From assembly GCA_003427395.1 (NCBI GenBank), contig BFEA01000018.1, forward strand, positions 2,340,344-2,381,613: 41,270 nucleotides of DNA, in the 5' to 3' direction. The position numbers and the translations under genes were made by a program. This document shows positions 1 to 10,851 of this stretch, piece after piece. Position 1 is the stretch's first letter, and each line of letters begins with the position of its first letter. The DNA is from Chara braunii (taxonomy: Eukaryota; Streptophyta; Charophyceae; Charales; Characeae). The notes beneath the pieces are model-generated. The model ran no database searches, was not told the origin of the DNA, and saw nothing but the letters and a program-made list of their open reading frames with translations.

Positions 1-1023
1 GAGAGAGAGAGAGAGAGGGAGGGAGGGAGTCGATTAAAAATAAGGAAGAGATGGTGAGATAACGAGACGAGTAAGAGCGAAAGAAGAGAGCAAACAGAGA
101 GACGTCAGGGGAATCACAAATGACGCACGGGAGGGAAGGAAGTGTGAGAGAAATGTGAGATAGAGGGGAGAGCGAAGTGTGTGAGAGAGAAGAAAGTGAG
201 GAGAGAGATGGAAGTAGCAGAAGGAGAAAGGGGAGCTATGAGGGACGAAGGAGAATGAAACGAGAGAGGCAAGTCGTCGGGAGAGGTGGGACAGGTGGGA
301 CAGGTGGGACAGGTGGGACAGGTGCGACAGGTCAAAGAAGCTAGAGGTGAGGCAAGGCAGGGATAAGAGAGGTGAGGAGAGGTTAAGGTGGTGCGTTATA
401 AGAGGAGTGAAGGAGGTTAGCCGTGAGAGAGGTTACGTGCGATAGGAAGTGGTAGAGGAGAGGTAAGAGAAGCGACTTGAGGTCGAAGAGTCGAGGTAGG
501 GGTAGTGCAGCAGAGGACCCGATGTAGGAGAAGTGAGGGAGGAGGAGAGGTGAGGGAGGAGGAGAAGTGAGGGAGGAGGAGAAGTGAGGGAGGAGGAGAA
601 GTGAGGTAGGGGTAGTGCAGCAGAGGACCCGATGTAGGAGAAGTGAGGGAGGAGGAGAAGTGAGGGAGGAGGAGAAGTGAGGGAGGAGGAGAGGTGAGGG
701 AGGAGGAGAGGTGAGGGAGGAGGAGAGGTGGGAGAGGTAAGAGCTAAGAGGAAGAGGAGTGAGATGGGAAACGTGAGATAAGAGGGGTGAGGTAGGAGAT
801 GAAGTGAAAGATATACACGTGAGAAAGGGGGCGGACGAGGTGAGAGGGGGGAAGGGGCATGGGAGAGTTAATATGTACGTTGAGTCGAAATAAGACAAGT
901 GAGAGAGAAGAGTCGGGTCAGACTCATGAGAGAGCTGACAGCTTGAAGAGATGAGAGAGGAACAGAAATTACTTAGAGATGGCGTGAGAATGCGAGATGT
1001 GTGATAAGTATGACAGGAGCAGA

Positions 1024-1102
<79 letters not shown>

Positions 1103-2480
1103 ATATAGATAGACGCGAGAGAGGAAAGAGCGAAGTGAAATCCCAGACATGAAAGGAAGAGGAGTAAGAGGAAAGTAATGCAGACAGGAGATGAGAGGCG
1201 AGGTGAGTTTTCCGAATGAAGTGTGAGAAAGCTGAGGAAACCAAGAAATATATAAGAGGGATAAAAACGAAGGGGGGGGGGGGGGGGGGGGGGGGAGGTG
1301 AGAGAACCAAGGAAACTAGGGGCGGTGGGAGAGGGAACAGAGGAAACAGAGGTAACAGAAGTGGAAGAGGTGTGAGAGAGGTGAGAGAGCAGTGAGAAAT
1401 AACTGAACGTGAGAAAGAGAAGTGAGAGAGATGTGAGAGAGAATTCAGAGACGAGAGAGCGAGGTAAGAGAAAAGTGAGACCGAGGTGAGACAGAGGTGA
1501 GAGAGAGGTGAGAGAAAAGTGAGACCCAGGTGAGACAGAGGTGAGACAGAGGTGAGACAGAGGTGAGACAGAGGTGAGAGAGAGGTGAGAGAGGTGAGAG
1601 AGAGGTGAGAGAGAGGTGAGAGAAAAATGATGAAGGTTTTAACAAGAGGGTAACAAAAAACAGCTGACAGCTAAACAGGTGATGGGTCAAAGGAATAAAA
1701 AGGAAAAGAAAAATCAGAGAAGCAATATAATACGCGACATGAGAGAGCGTATAATAGAGAGGGCAAATAAGAGAGCGAATAAGAGAAGGTGAATCGAATA
1801 AGAGAGGGTAAATGAGAGAGGGTTGATAAGAGAGGGTAAATGAGAGAGCGTCAAGAAGAGAGATTGCACACGAGAGGGTCAGCGAGAGAGAGGCGAGGCT
1901 AGAGAGAGGAAACAAAAAGGGGAAACAAAAAGGGGAGAAGAAAATATATAAACAGAGAAATTGAGAGATGGACAACGAGAGAAGAGAAATGAGAGACGGG
2001 AGCTCTCACCGGAAACAGAGAGAAAGACAAAAAAGCGACAGAGCGAGTCAAAAGCGCGAGACGACACAGCTATGCCGTCTTCACCCGAATAGAACGGCCG
2101 GTCATTATATAGCCGTATTTGGTGCAACTTACAGTCCAGATACGGCGATAATTTCCGGGCGTTCTATTCGGGCGAAGAAGGTAGCACAGCTTATCGGCAT
2201 GAGACCTCCAGTCTACTCCCTGAGAAAAACAATGAGAGAGCGAGGGCATACCAAGGGGCGAGGACGGGAGACACAGAGAGACCGCGCAAGAGAGAGAGAG
2301 AGAGAGCACGCGAGAGAGAGAGAGAGAGATGTGTCACAGAGAGAGAGAGAGAGAGATGTGAGAATAACTAAACCCCTGGTTGATAAACAAGGAATTAGAC
2401 AAACGAGACAAACATAAAATCGCTTCCAATGATTCATGTATATATACATGTGCATATAGTGTGTGTATACATATATATAC
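1..2480. repeat. Long polypurine tract with nested minisatellites
   Basis: The plus strand is almost entirely A and G for about 2.4 kb, apart from the foldback element at 2066-2193. Nested units include (GA)n at 1-18 and 1029-1099, a 9-bp GGTGGGACA repeat at 285-329, a roughly 17-bp GTGAGGGAGGAGGAGAA-type repeat at 529-730, a 110-bp higher-order duplication (493-602 and 603-730), a run of 24 G at 1272-1295 and an 11-bp AGGTGAGACAG-type array at 1480-1622. The open frames across it (serine/leucine-rich on the minus strand, arginine/glutamate-rich on the plus strand) are artefacts of low complexity. No gene is supported. Confidence 0.9.
2066..2193. mobile_element. Short foldback (MITE-like) inverted-repeat element
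   Basis: Two arms of about 55 bp, imperfectly complementary, face each other around a short loop at about 2123-2135. Both arms contain CCCGAATAGAACG and GCCGTAT. The element stands out because it is mixed-sequence DNA inside a polypurine tract. It has no coding capacity. I could not define a target-site duplication, so the mobile-element call is an inference from its structure. Confidence 0.5.
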
Positions 2481-2488
2481 ATACGTAT

Positions 2489-2961
2489 CGTTCAGGCAGA
2501 ACTGCCCGGTGAACCGTAGGCAGAGAGGGAGAAGAGGACAACAAACGAGGGCCTGTGACAGACTGTTTCATTGGAGTTTCACCGACTCATCAGGAGGCTG
2601 AACCCTCTACAGTCTCCAGAGTCCCCTACCTAGCCGACGATACTGTGCGTTATAACCCACCTTAATCCCGGTCAAGCATCAACAACTGCCCGACAACTGA
2701 TACCCCTCTGAGGTGGTGGGGACCACCAACCACTGCTCTCAAGGTACCTGTGGTGAATATCAAAGCAGCCTATCACGCATCCACACCACATGGAGAACTT
2801 TACAGACTGCAGGTTCTCCCATCATCATATATATATCGTCAAACAGAGCTGCCCGGTAAAGCGTAGGCAGAGAGGGAGGGAGAAGAGGACAACAAACGAG
2901 GGGCTGTGACGACCTGTTTCGTTGGAAGGAGTTCACTGACTCATCAGGAGGCTGAACCCTC
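2489..2961 (+). repeat. Pair of about 120-bp direct repeats
   Basis: The segments 2489-2607 and 2837-2961 are direct repeats that share GCGTAGGCAGAGAGG-like cores, AACAAACGAGG and CTCATCAGGAGGCTGAACCC. They lie about 350 bp apart, separated by AT-rich sequence. A weaker related motif with TTGTCACA recurs at 2975-3150. No coding function is seen. Confidence 0.7.
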
Positions 2962-3249
2962 AATATATATATTGTCACAGTGGAAATCGTATTGTCACAT
3001 AATATCAGAGCGCCAAAGCGAAAAACAGAAACAATAAAAACTCAATAAATCTTCTTCCTTACAACTCCCCTGTTCAGAACCTCTTGCGTACATATATATC
3101 GTCACAAATAGAATATATATATTGTCACACTGTAAATCGGAGCGCAAAGGCGGAAATCAAACCGTGCCATATATATATGTATAATATTATATAGATATGT
3201 TATAAAACCACCTCCATATTAACCACATGAGTTCGCTTCCATTTTTTCT

Positions 3250-3645
3250 TTGAATTGAAAAAAAAAAAACGATTTTCATTCAGCAACAGCAGAACCCTGC
3301 ATTCATTACTTAATCCTCTTACCAAACGTTTGACTCTCAGGGCATCCTCACACCAGGCCTTTTTCTTCTCAGCTTTGGCTGTAACTACGATCAGATACTT
3401 CAGCCTGCTGTCGTAATTGCGTCCAGATACATCCAGAAACGTGCCCGTGTTGTGAAATGTTCTCTCCGCCTAATACCCTTACTCACCAAGTATTTCACGT
3501 GCAGGTTTGGGTCCAACTTTTTTTCTCCTCTGCAAATTTTTTCAATTCCTTTGACTTCTTTTAAGTTTTTTTGCAAAACAGCCTCATTCACATCACATGA
3601 CTTTTTTTCCATACATACCCGGGCCTTCTTTTGACACATAAACAA
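3250..3645 (-). pseudogene. Relic of an unrecognised lysine-rich protein, frameshifted
   Basis: On the minus strand an open frame from about 3645 to 3400 reads as a charged, globular-looking peptide that includes RARFWMYLDAITTAG. At about 3400 it stops, and another minus frame carries on in the same style with KYLIVVTAKAEKKKAWCEDA and later NECRVLLLLNEN. The way the two frames join suggests one ancestral coding sequence broken by a small indel. I do not recognise the family. The composition, with alternating hydrophobic strands and basic segments, is unlike the low-complexity frames nearby. It could belong to an old transposon. Its ends merge into T-rich sequence. Confidence 0.35.
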
Positions 3646-3786
3646 ATGACTTTTTTACTTTTTTACTTTTTTACTTTTTTTTTTTTTTCACACATACACT
3701 ACTTTTCAGTAAACACAAAAACACACTCACATCCCCTCCTACACTCGCGGGTATTTTCGCCCTCTCGGGATCTAACGCCTGCATGA

Positions 3787-4215
3787 CTTCCCGCCAATTC
3801 TATGACTGGAATCCTTCCCGCGACTTTTCCACACATGACTTTATAAAAAATAAAAAGATAAAAAAATCAACCTCCCATCTTCCTCCTCCTACAAATATTT
3901 CCCGCCAATTCTATGACTGAAATCCTTCCCGCGACTTTTTCCGCACATGACTTTATAAAAAAATAAAAAATAAAAAAATCAACCTCCCATCTTCCTCCTC
4001 CTACAAATATTTCCCGCCAATTCTATGACTGAAATCCTTCCCGCGACTTTTTCCACACATGACTTTGAGAAGAAAAAAAAAAAATCAACCTCCCATCTCC
4101 CTCCTCCCACAAATATTTCCCGCCAGTTCTATGACTGGTATTTTCGCCCTCTACGTGAAAGCCGCCTGCATAACTTCCCGCCAATTCTGTCACTAGAACC
4201 TTTCCCGCCAACTTC
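3787..4215 (+). repeat. Tandem array, about 110-bp unit, rich in E2F-like motifs
   Basis: The copies start at about 3790, 3901, 4013 and 4119 (spacings 111, 112 and 106 bp), with partial copies at 4177 and 4204. Each carries a CCCGCCAATTCTATGAC-type core, an A-rich spacer and CAACCTCCCATCTTCC. TTTCCCGCC, which matches the TTTSSCGC E2F consensus, occurs at 3898, 4010, 4116 and 4201. CTTCCCGCC occurs at 3787 and 4174. The array leads into a CpG-rich segment. Confidence 0.75.
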
Positions 4216-4530
4216 ACGTCACCCTTCGGCAGCCTTCCGCGCGCAACGACGCCCCCAGCGCGGACTGCGCAGACTGCTGCGCACCGTTCCGCCACGTGGC
4301 GCGCAAAACAGAAACCAGGCGCGTCTCCAACGCCCAGAAACCTTGCGGAAAAACATTTTCAATGCATCTCCAAAAAAAAAAAAAAAAAAAAAACGAAAAT
4401 TCAGAAATGCGCGCGAAAAGAGGACGCTGAGCCTCGGCGCGCAGTGCGAGCAACGCAGCTCTACAGAATCATTCGTGCCACGGAAATGAAGCCCCCCTCT
4501 CCTCTCGGAGAATGAAAACCCCATATAAAC
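4195..4530 (+). promoter_or_regulatory. Candidate CpG-rich promoter-like segment with a G-box
   Basis: A CpG-dense stretch at 4195-4460 contains the perfect palindrome GCCACGTGGC at 4291-4300, a textbook G-box core of plant bZIP/bHLH sites. A TATAAA lies at 4524-4529, and E2F-like sites lie immediately upstream. No convincing coding sequence begins downstream on the plus strand, so this may be an orphan or decayed promoter. The call rests on motifs alone. Confidence 0.3.
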
Positions 4531-5230
4531 CTCTAATATTCACGAATACAACTGAAATTCCACCATCTATATTTCATATTTTATAGCAATATATAGCTTA
4601 AAAGAAAGGGAAAAAAAAGACAAAATCATGTCCATCGATAATCACATGTCAAAAAAATACCCCTAGACCCGTGAGAATAAAGGTATAGCCTTCCAAAAAA
4701 AAAAGGAGAATAAAGGTATAACAAAAAAGAACGTATCTATACATATCAGACGAGCAAATATCAATACATAACTGCAGAGGCACGAAACTATAGATATTTG
4801 TAGAGATATACTTCTATAGATATTCCTAAAGATATTTCTACAGAAAAAAGGAACGTATCTACAGATATCTCTATAGACTACAGTCATATAGCATCATCAA
4901 CATGCATATCACTCAATTTAATAGAATTTAATAGAATTTAATAGAATTTAATAGAATTTAATAGAAGTATTAAACAGTGAAATGGAAGATATGTCCGCAG
5001 CTATAGATACTTATATCTATCTATATCTATATGATTATAAATCGTCCATCAAAACATTGATGATATATATTGCTAGCAAACCCATATAAATGTACCCTTC
5101 AAAATTAAGGCCCCATTATTAATAGGGTGAATTTGTCAGCACCCCTACAAACTTCAGAAACAGGACAAAAAGACCCCTCCCAACGACCTCAAAGTGACCA
5201 ACCCCTTGGCTACGCAGATGATTCCATTCG
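4530..5230. other. AT-rich stretch with a decamer array
   Basis: A 10-bp unit, AATTTAATAG, is repeated five times at 4915-4966. Around it, 4780-5040 is rich in AGATAT and CTATAGAT motifs. No gene is seen. Confidence 0.7.
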
Positions 5231-5234
5231 TGTC

Positions 5235-5690
5235 GGAGGGCATACCGGCAAACTCAGACTTCACTCGGAGGGTATAACATGAAAATTTAAAAAAAAAAAA
5301 AAAACTCGAATAGGAAGGTCCTAACAGGAAAACCAATACTTCAATTGGAAAGCAGGAATAAGATGAAACTCAAAACTTTCAAATTGTGGAGAGTGTGAGG
5401 GAAATTCAGGTCATATTGAAGGGCATAAACGCAAACTCAGACTTCCCTAGGAGAATATAACATGAAGAAAAAAAAAAAAAAAACTCTTGTCCTTCAAATA
5501 GACGATAAGATGAAAATCAATACTTCAACCGGAAGCGTACTACTAAGATGGAACTCAAAACCTCAATTGTGGAGTGAGAGGGGAAGTACGGTCATATCGG
5601 AGGGCATACCGGCAAACTCCAATTGGAAGGGTATAAGATGAAAATCAAAACTTCAATTGGAAGGTACTAGTATGCAAATCAAATCTCCAG
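5235..5690 (+). repeat. Degenerate tandem repeat, about 182-bp unit
   Basis: GGAGGGCATACCGGCAAACTC or a close variant recurs at 5235, 5418 and 5599 (spacings 183 and 181 bp). Each copy is followed by a GGTATAACATGAA-like segment, an A-run and AAGATGAAACTCAAAAC. The A-runs differ in length, and no open frame is conserved between the copies. Confidence 0.65.
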
Positions 5691-5714
5691 CTGGACGCAT
5701 ACATACTAAAAAAC

Positions 5715-5806
5715 ACATATAATCATAATCATCATCATGATAATAATAATAAAAATAATAATAATAATATACTATAATAATATACTATAATAATATACTA
5801 TAATAA
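5715..5806. repeat. TAA/ATC trinucleotide microsatellite
   Basis: Runs of TAA and TCA triplets pass into a TACTATAATAA unit repeated three times. The following 5807-6308 is AT-rich, unique-looking sequence in which I see nothing. Confidence 0.85.
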
Positions 5807-6307
5807 AAGATGAAACTCAAAACTCTAATTGTGGACTTTTGAGGCGAAGTAAGGTTGGGGTGAATGACTCCTTATGTCTATATCGAATCCATATCTGAGC
5901 ACCGAAATAGTGGTACTGTTCATAGACTCCTTTTGATATAGTAATGTCTACAGACAATAACAGTGCTCACACAACAGATAGGAATACACTGAATACTTTC
6001 ACAACCATCACCATCTATACCAAAATAGTATACACTCCTTCCATAGACAAATACACAGACTATACGCTTATCTAATCCAAAAAACCCCTAACATACACAA
6101 GTACACAGATATATACCCAGCTTATTATTTCCGGCAAACATATATTTAAAAAAAAACATCTAATCGACTATATGAAAGAAAAATTCCCTCTCATAGAGTA
6201 TGTGAAGTACCCTTTCGTTCACTAACCCGCAATTCCCCGAACAAGCAAACCGCACCTATTCTTCGTCTTAACTACACGATACACGCATTCTCTCACATCG
6301 CCGAAGG

Positions 6308-6308
<1 letters not shown>

Positions 6309-6357
<49 letters not shown>

Positions 6358-7027
6358 NNNNNNNNNNNNNNNNNNNNNNNNNNNNNNNNNNNNNNNNNNN
6401 NNNNNNNNNNNNNNNNNNNNNNNNNNNNNNNNNNNNNNNNNNNNNNNNNNNNNNNNNNNNNNNNNNNNNNNNNNNNNNNNNNNNNNNNNNNNNNNNNNNN
6501 NNNNNNNNNNNNNNNNNNNNNNNNNNNNNNNNNNNNNNNNNNNNNNNNNNNNNNNNNNNNNNNNNNNNNNNNNNNNNNNNNNNNNNNNNNNNNNNNNNNN
6601 NNNNNNNNNNNNNNNNNNNNNNNNNNNNNNNNNNNNNNNNNNNNNNNNNNNNNNNNNNNNNNNNNNNNNNNNNNNNNNNNNNNNNNNNNNNNNNNNNNNN
6701 NNNNNNNNNNNNNNNNNNNNNNNNNNNNNNNNNNNNNNNNNNNNNNNNNNNNNNNNNNNNNNNNNNNNNNNNNNNNNNNNNNNNNNNNNNNNNNNNNNNN
6801 NNNNNNNNNNNNNNNNNNNNNNNNNNNNNNNNNNNNNNNNNNNNNNNNNNNNNNNNNNNNNNNNNNNNNNNNNNNNNNNNNNNNNNNNNNNNNNNNNNNN
6901 NNNNNNNNNNNNNNNNNNNNNNNNNNNNNNNNNNNNNNNNNNNNNNNNNNNNNNNNNNNNNNNNNNNNNNNNNNNNNNNNNNNNNNNNNNNNNNNNNNNN
7001 NNNNNNNNNNNNNNNNNNNNNNNNNNN

Positions 7028-7096
<69 letters not shown>
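6309..7096. repeat. CT/AC compound microsatellite with a 670-base assembly gap
   Basis: (CT)n runs from 6309 to 6357, then unknown bases from 6358 to 7027, then (TC)n to about 7046 and (AC)n to 7096. The gap length may be arbitrary. Frames crossing it are artefacts. A GA tract follows at 7139-7160. Confidence 0.95.
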
Positions 7097-7101
<5 letters not shown>

Positions 7102-7260
7102 CGCATGTGTGCCTTTCACAGACCATCGACAGAATAAGAGAGAGAGAGAGAGAGAGAGAGTGAGATAGCAAGTGTGTGAGGGAGAGAGAGAGGCAGAAAA
7201 GCGAAGAGAGAGAACAAGAGCTCAGCGAGTGAGGGGGAGGGAGAGGGAGACAGATGGAGA

Positions 7261-8400
7261 AGCAGCAGGTAAAAAAAAAACACACCTCCACAAACAATTA
7301 GCCGGCAGATTTCCCGAGACCTCAACACTAACATAAAGCGTTCCCGTCGACGAAGAAGATCACTTGAAAACACCACCACCGGGTTTTCTCCCTTAATTTG
7401 CGTTCCTCTTTTATTCCTTATTCTTCTTCCCCCTCTCCTCTCCTCTTCCTCCTCCTCTTCCTCCTCCTCTTCCTTCTCTGGTTTCTCCTCCTTTCTTCTC
7501 CTCTTCTTTCTCGTCCCCTTCCTCCTCCTCCTCCTCCTCCTCCTCCTCCTTCGTTCTAGCGGGATCCGATGACCTTCGCGCTTACCGCTCCTTCTCCACG
7601 ACAAGTTCCTTCAAAACCCGTAAAATGACCCTTTGGCTCACGAGTACACAGTCATTCAATTCACCGTCTCTCTCGTCCTCGTAATCACCCTGAAACCACA
7701 ACCCTTCTCTCACAGATTGCTATCGCCGCACATGCAAGCGTGTCTGATGGTCCCCACCACTCCCAACGCCTCACCCTCTAACTCCATTCCAAAACCCTCG
7801 CGCCTTCGCCATCCCCTTCACCGCTCCCTTCGCCGGACTTTTCCCCCTGCCGTTCTCCACCCTCTGCGAACCGCGCCCGCGCCCCAAATTGCCAGCTCTT
7901 GCTGCTTGTGCCCGCTTGCGCTCGCCGGTGCGACGGATGAAACTAGCGGAACCTCGGTACGCACGCGAGATTGCGCAGGAATACAAGCTGGCAGAAATTT
8001 TCTGCTTCGGAGGAACACCGGGGGCTCGGCTCAAAAGGCCCATCCCAGCCCCCGACCCCCCCGACCCCCCTCCCCTCCGCCTACGGTCTCCCCCTTCCCG
8101 CCACCCGCTGTGACGCGCTGATATCATACCAGTAGTCCACCTACAATTCCTGCCCCCGGGCAGAAAGTCTTCCGCCAGGTCCACTGCTGCCATCCTCGCG
8201 CTGCTCGCGCCACCAGGGCACGTACCAGTCCATTCCATTCCAAGCAAGAACATACCGGCAATCGTTGTGACCACGACCTTGTTGCCCTGAGGCTTTTCCA
8301 CCTCGGGCCCGACAAAACGGGCTCCCGGCAAGTTTGTCTTACAAGTCCAGGCATGGAAATCAGACCACACTTTTGTTATTCCATCGGGCCACTCTCATCC
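7261..8400. other. Polypyrimidine then CpG-rich sequence, no recognised gene
   Basis: 7380-7560 is a CT-rich tract with repeated CCTCCTCCT. Its minus-strand frame of arginine and glutamate runs is a composition artefact. 7780-8340 is GC- and CpG-rich and carries overlapping frames in several phases without recognisable domains. No splice structure or conserved motif favours any of them. Confidence 0.6.
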
Positions 8401-8790
8401 TATTTACCCCCCACGGGCGGGAAGAACGTGGGGGGTAACAACAATGGGGGCCTGATCCAATACGTTAGGCTGCCTTCCACGCCTTTGGTTAACCCCTGGA
8501 GATGCCCATCTTCGTTTTGTTGTTTCCTCGCAGTCTACCCGGATGGAACCGCTGGGAGCATTACCCAGTTTCACTTACGGGGTGAAACCCCACGGGGACC
8601 AACCCCCAAGACAAACAACAACAGCCAAAACCAACATCATTATCGAACCTATATAGTTGCTTGGCTTCCTCCGGGCCACCCCTAACACGGGGTGGTGGAG
8701 CTCTGGGCTTCTATGAACGAGGCGGCACTCCCAACAGACCCCACTTCCCGCAAACTACTGTCCTCCTACTGAGGAGGATTTAACCAAGCG
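8151..8790 (+). other. Cluster of GC hairpins
   Basis: A perfect 12-bp stem has its left arm TTACCCCCCACG at 8404-8415 and its right arm at 8427-8438, with an 11-nt loop. Smaller hairpins lie at 8151-8163 (CTGCCC/GGGCAG), 8579-8591 (GGGGT/ACCCC), 8676-8695 (CCACCCC/GGGGTGG) and 8758-8778 (TCCTC/GAGGA). No RNA family is recognised. Confidence 0.45.
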
Positions 8791-8799
8791 CCCATGTAA

Positions 8800-10490
8800 T
8801 TACTCATCACCTAACAACCACTCATCCAATTTCAACTTACCCTCTTGAATCTTGGCCAACCGGCCTTGAATTACCCAGGTCTTTGAAAACTACACCAGAC
8901 ATGCAGCTCCCTGACGAGAGGCAAAGATCTTTCGTCGCCAATCACTCTTGATGTTGCGTCAGATGCGAAGCTTGATTGACGACTTTATTGAATTGTCTGA
9001 GGGGAAGCAACGGTCGAAGACATTTCCATCCGTACGTCCCAACTAACCAAGAACAAACATGCTCTGAGCGCTTGGGCCACGTATCCCCAGCCTTTATCCT
9101 TGGCGAGGTCACCAGGGATTCCACCAAACAAAATTCATTGGTCATCCCATATGAACATTGGGCCACTAATGCGGTCCTAGTGTTCCTTCCACCATTTTCA
9201 AATCCTTTGCGATAAGGGATAGGTTAGCCGAAAATACATGGTAGATTCGGATGGTCAGCGACATCTTGAACAATTAATTTCAACCTTTATACCTCTCTCG
9301 ACCAACCAAACTATCAAGGGGGTTGACAAAAGTGAGAGCAACCAAAGGATAGCGGCGACTACTTTCATTGGCAACTTTTGCAGCTTCACCCAACACCGTT
9401 CTCACATTTTGGCACGTTATACCGTCTACCAATGTGTTGACTTATGACCACCTGCAGACTGTAACAGCGATGGGTGTCCTACTTGTTTGCATGAGGTCGT
9501 AGCCTCTTGCTAAAGAGTAGTCCGATAACCAAACTTCCTGGGGAAATTTCCAAGAGCCCCTCCAATGCCAGAGTTTAGGGTTAAATCTTAGCTTGCGGAC
9601 CGACGTCCTGTTTGCCCACAAAGTGCACTGCCAGTTGCCATCTTGGTTACAAACTTTTCGTACTTTGATTTAGGTCAGGTTCCCCAACGGTTTGCTATGT
9701 AGGAAGGGGATTTTTCCTCCTTGTCCTCTGTGCAGTACAAGTTATCCAATTGTGCATTCTTGATCGAGGGTGGCAAATTAACTCTCAAGCAACCTTGGAA
9801 ATGAGACCTTCGTTATCTTTTATGAAGGTTTCCATATAAACTTGGTCGCTACTCGTCGGACAATCTTGACCAATTGTTTGCCCAGGGCTCTGACAGTCCC
9901 CACGAACCATAAGAGATTGAACAACACTACATTTGTAGTTATGGCCCAGCCAAACAATGATAGGTGTTTGGTTGGGCCTCAAACAAAGATTCTTTGGGCG
10001 ATTCTCTATTGTCGTAGGTCATTTTGAGTTTTCACACATCGTCTCGGGGTCACTTACACTACTAAATATCGCTCAACATTGCCAATGGCAATGCATTTCA
10101 CGCCCCATTCAATAGTTGGAGTGAATCCAATAGGAAGGAAATACATAAATTTAGATCAATTAACTATAGCCTTTGACAAATTTGAGTACTCTACTAAGCA
10201 TAATTTCAACCCTTCTATAATAAATTACAACTTTTTTTTTTTTTTTTTTTTTGCTAAAGACGGTTCATTCATATGCAAAATTCAAACACGAGGCAGAAAC
10301 CTCACAATTCAACCCGAAGTTATCCTGAGAGCATTACTTGGTTTCGCTTAAGCTACTTGAAACATAACAAATGATTTTGTATCACTTATCCTACCCCAAT
10401 GCTCCCTTATCTACCCTACCGACATATATTACCCTTAGATTAACCCATTTTGTCATAGACTACTTCTTCACAAACCTTGTTCGGTCTGAC
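8800..10490. other. Unrecognised sequence, no supported gene
   Basis: All frames are short and interrupted. A run of 20-odd T lies at about 10232. At 10078-10092 there is a 7-bp inverted repeat, ATTGCCA/TGGCAAT. The peptide DSDGQRHLEQLI at about 9246 faintly recalls a retroviral-type integrase signature, but its neighbours do not align, so no call is made. Confidence 0.5.
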
Positions 10491-10494
10491 AACT

Positions 10495-10851
10495 AGTCTA
10501 TTCGACTGGTTGCAACCACTATTCCTTTGTAACTGCAACACTCTCAACCCTCCTCCTTTTCACAGCCTATTGTGGCTAGCACCGAACCAAGTGTTGTGGC
10601 TCAAACTACACTATCTAGTGTACATGAAGAATCGATGCAAGCTTTGGGGGAAGGGCCCGGGATAAGTGACCAGGGGGGAAGACTACTACACCCAGTCTAT
10701 TCGACTGGTTTGAACCATCATTCCTCTGTAATTGCGACACTATCCACCCTCTTTTTTTTCACAGCCTATTATGGCTAACACTGAAGAATTGATGCACGCT
10801 TGGGGGGAAGGGATAAGTGAGCAGGGGGGAAGACTATTACAAGATACCTAA
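10495..10851 (+). repeat. Tandem duplication of a leader plus coding start
   Basis: 10495-10585 and 10694-10784 are direct repeats beginning AGTCTATTCGACTGGTT. The following segments 10627-10690 and 10783-10840 also match. Each copy leads into an open frame. The first starts at GTG (10572) with MASTEPS and the second at ATG (10771) with MANTEEL, and both then read a GEG.IS.QGGRLL-type peptide. The second frame is 26 codons and stops at 10851. The layout suggests a decayed gene start, possibly a retrotransposon gag, duplicated in tandem. The family is not recognised. Confidence 0.6.

Noticed and set aside
383-1310. Long serine/leucine-rich minus-strand ORFs
   Set aside because: They are translations of GA/CT microsatellites and the purine tract, with no complexity or domain.
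6268-7604. ORFs spanning the 670-base gap and the CT-rich tract
   Set aside because: Their length comes from unknown bases and from dinucleotide and trinucleotide repeats.
9238-9447. Integrase-like DSDGQRHLEQLI peptide
   Set aside because: Only a few residues resemble the integrase TDGQTER region, and nothing else in the neighbourhood aligns.
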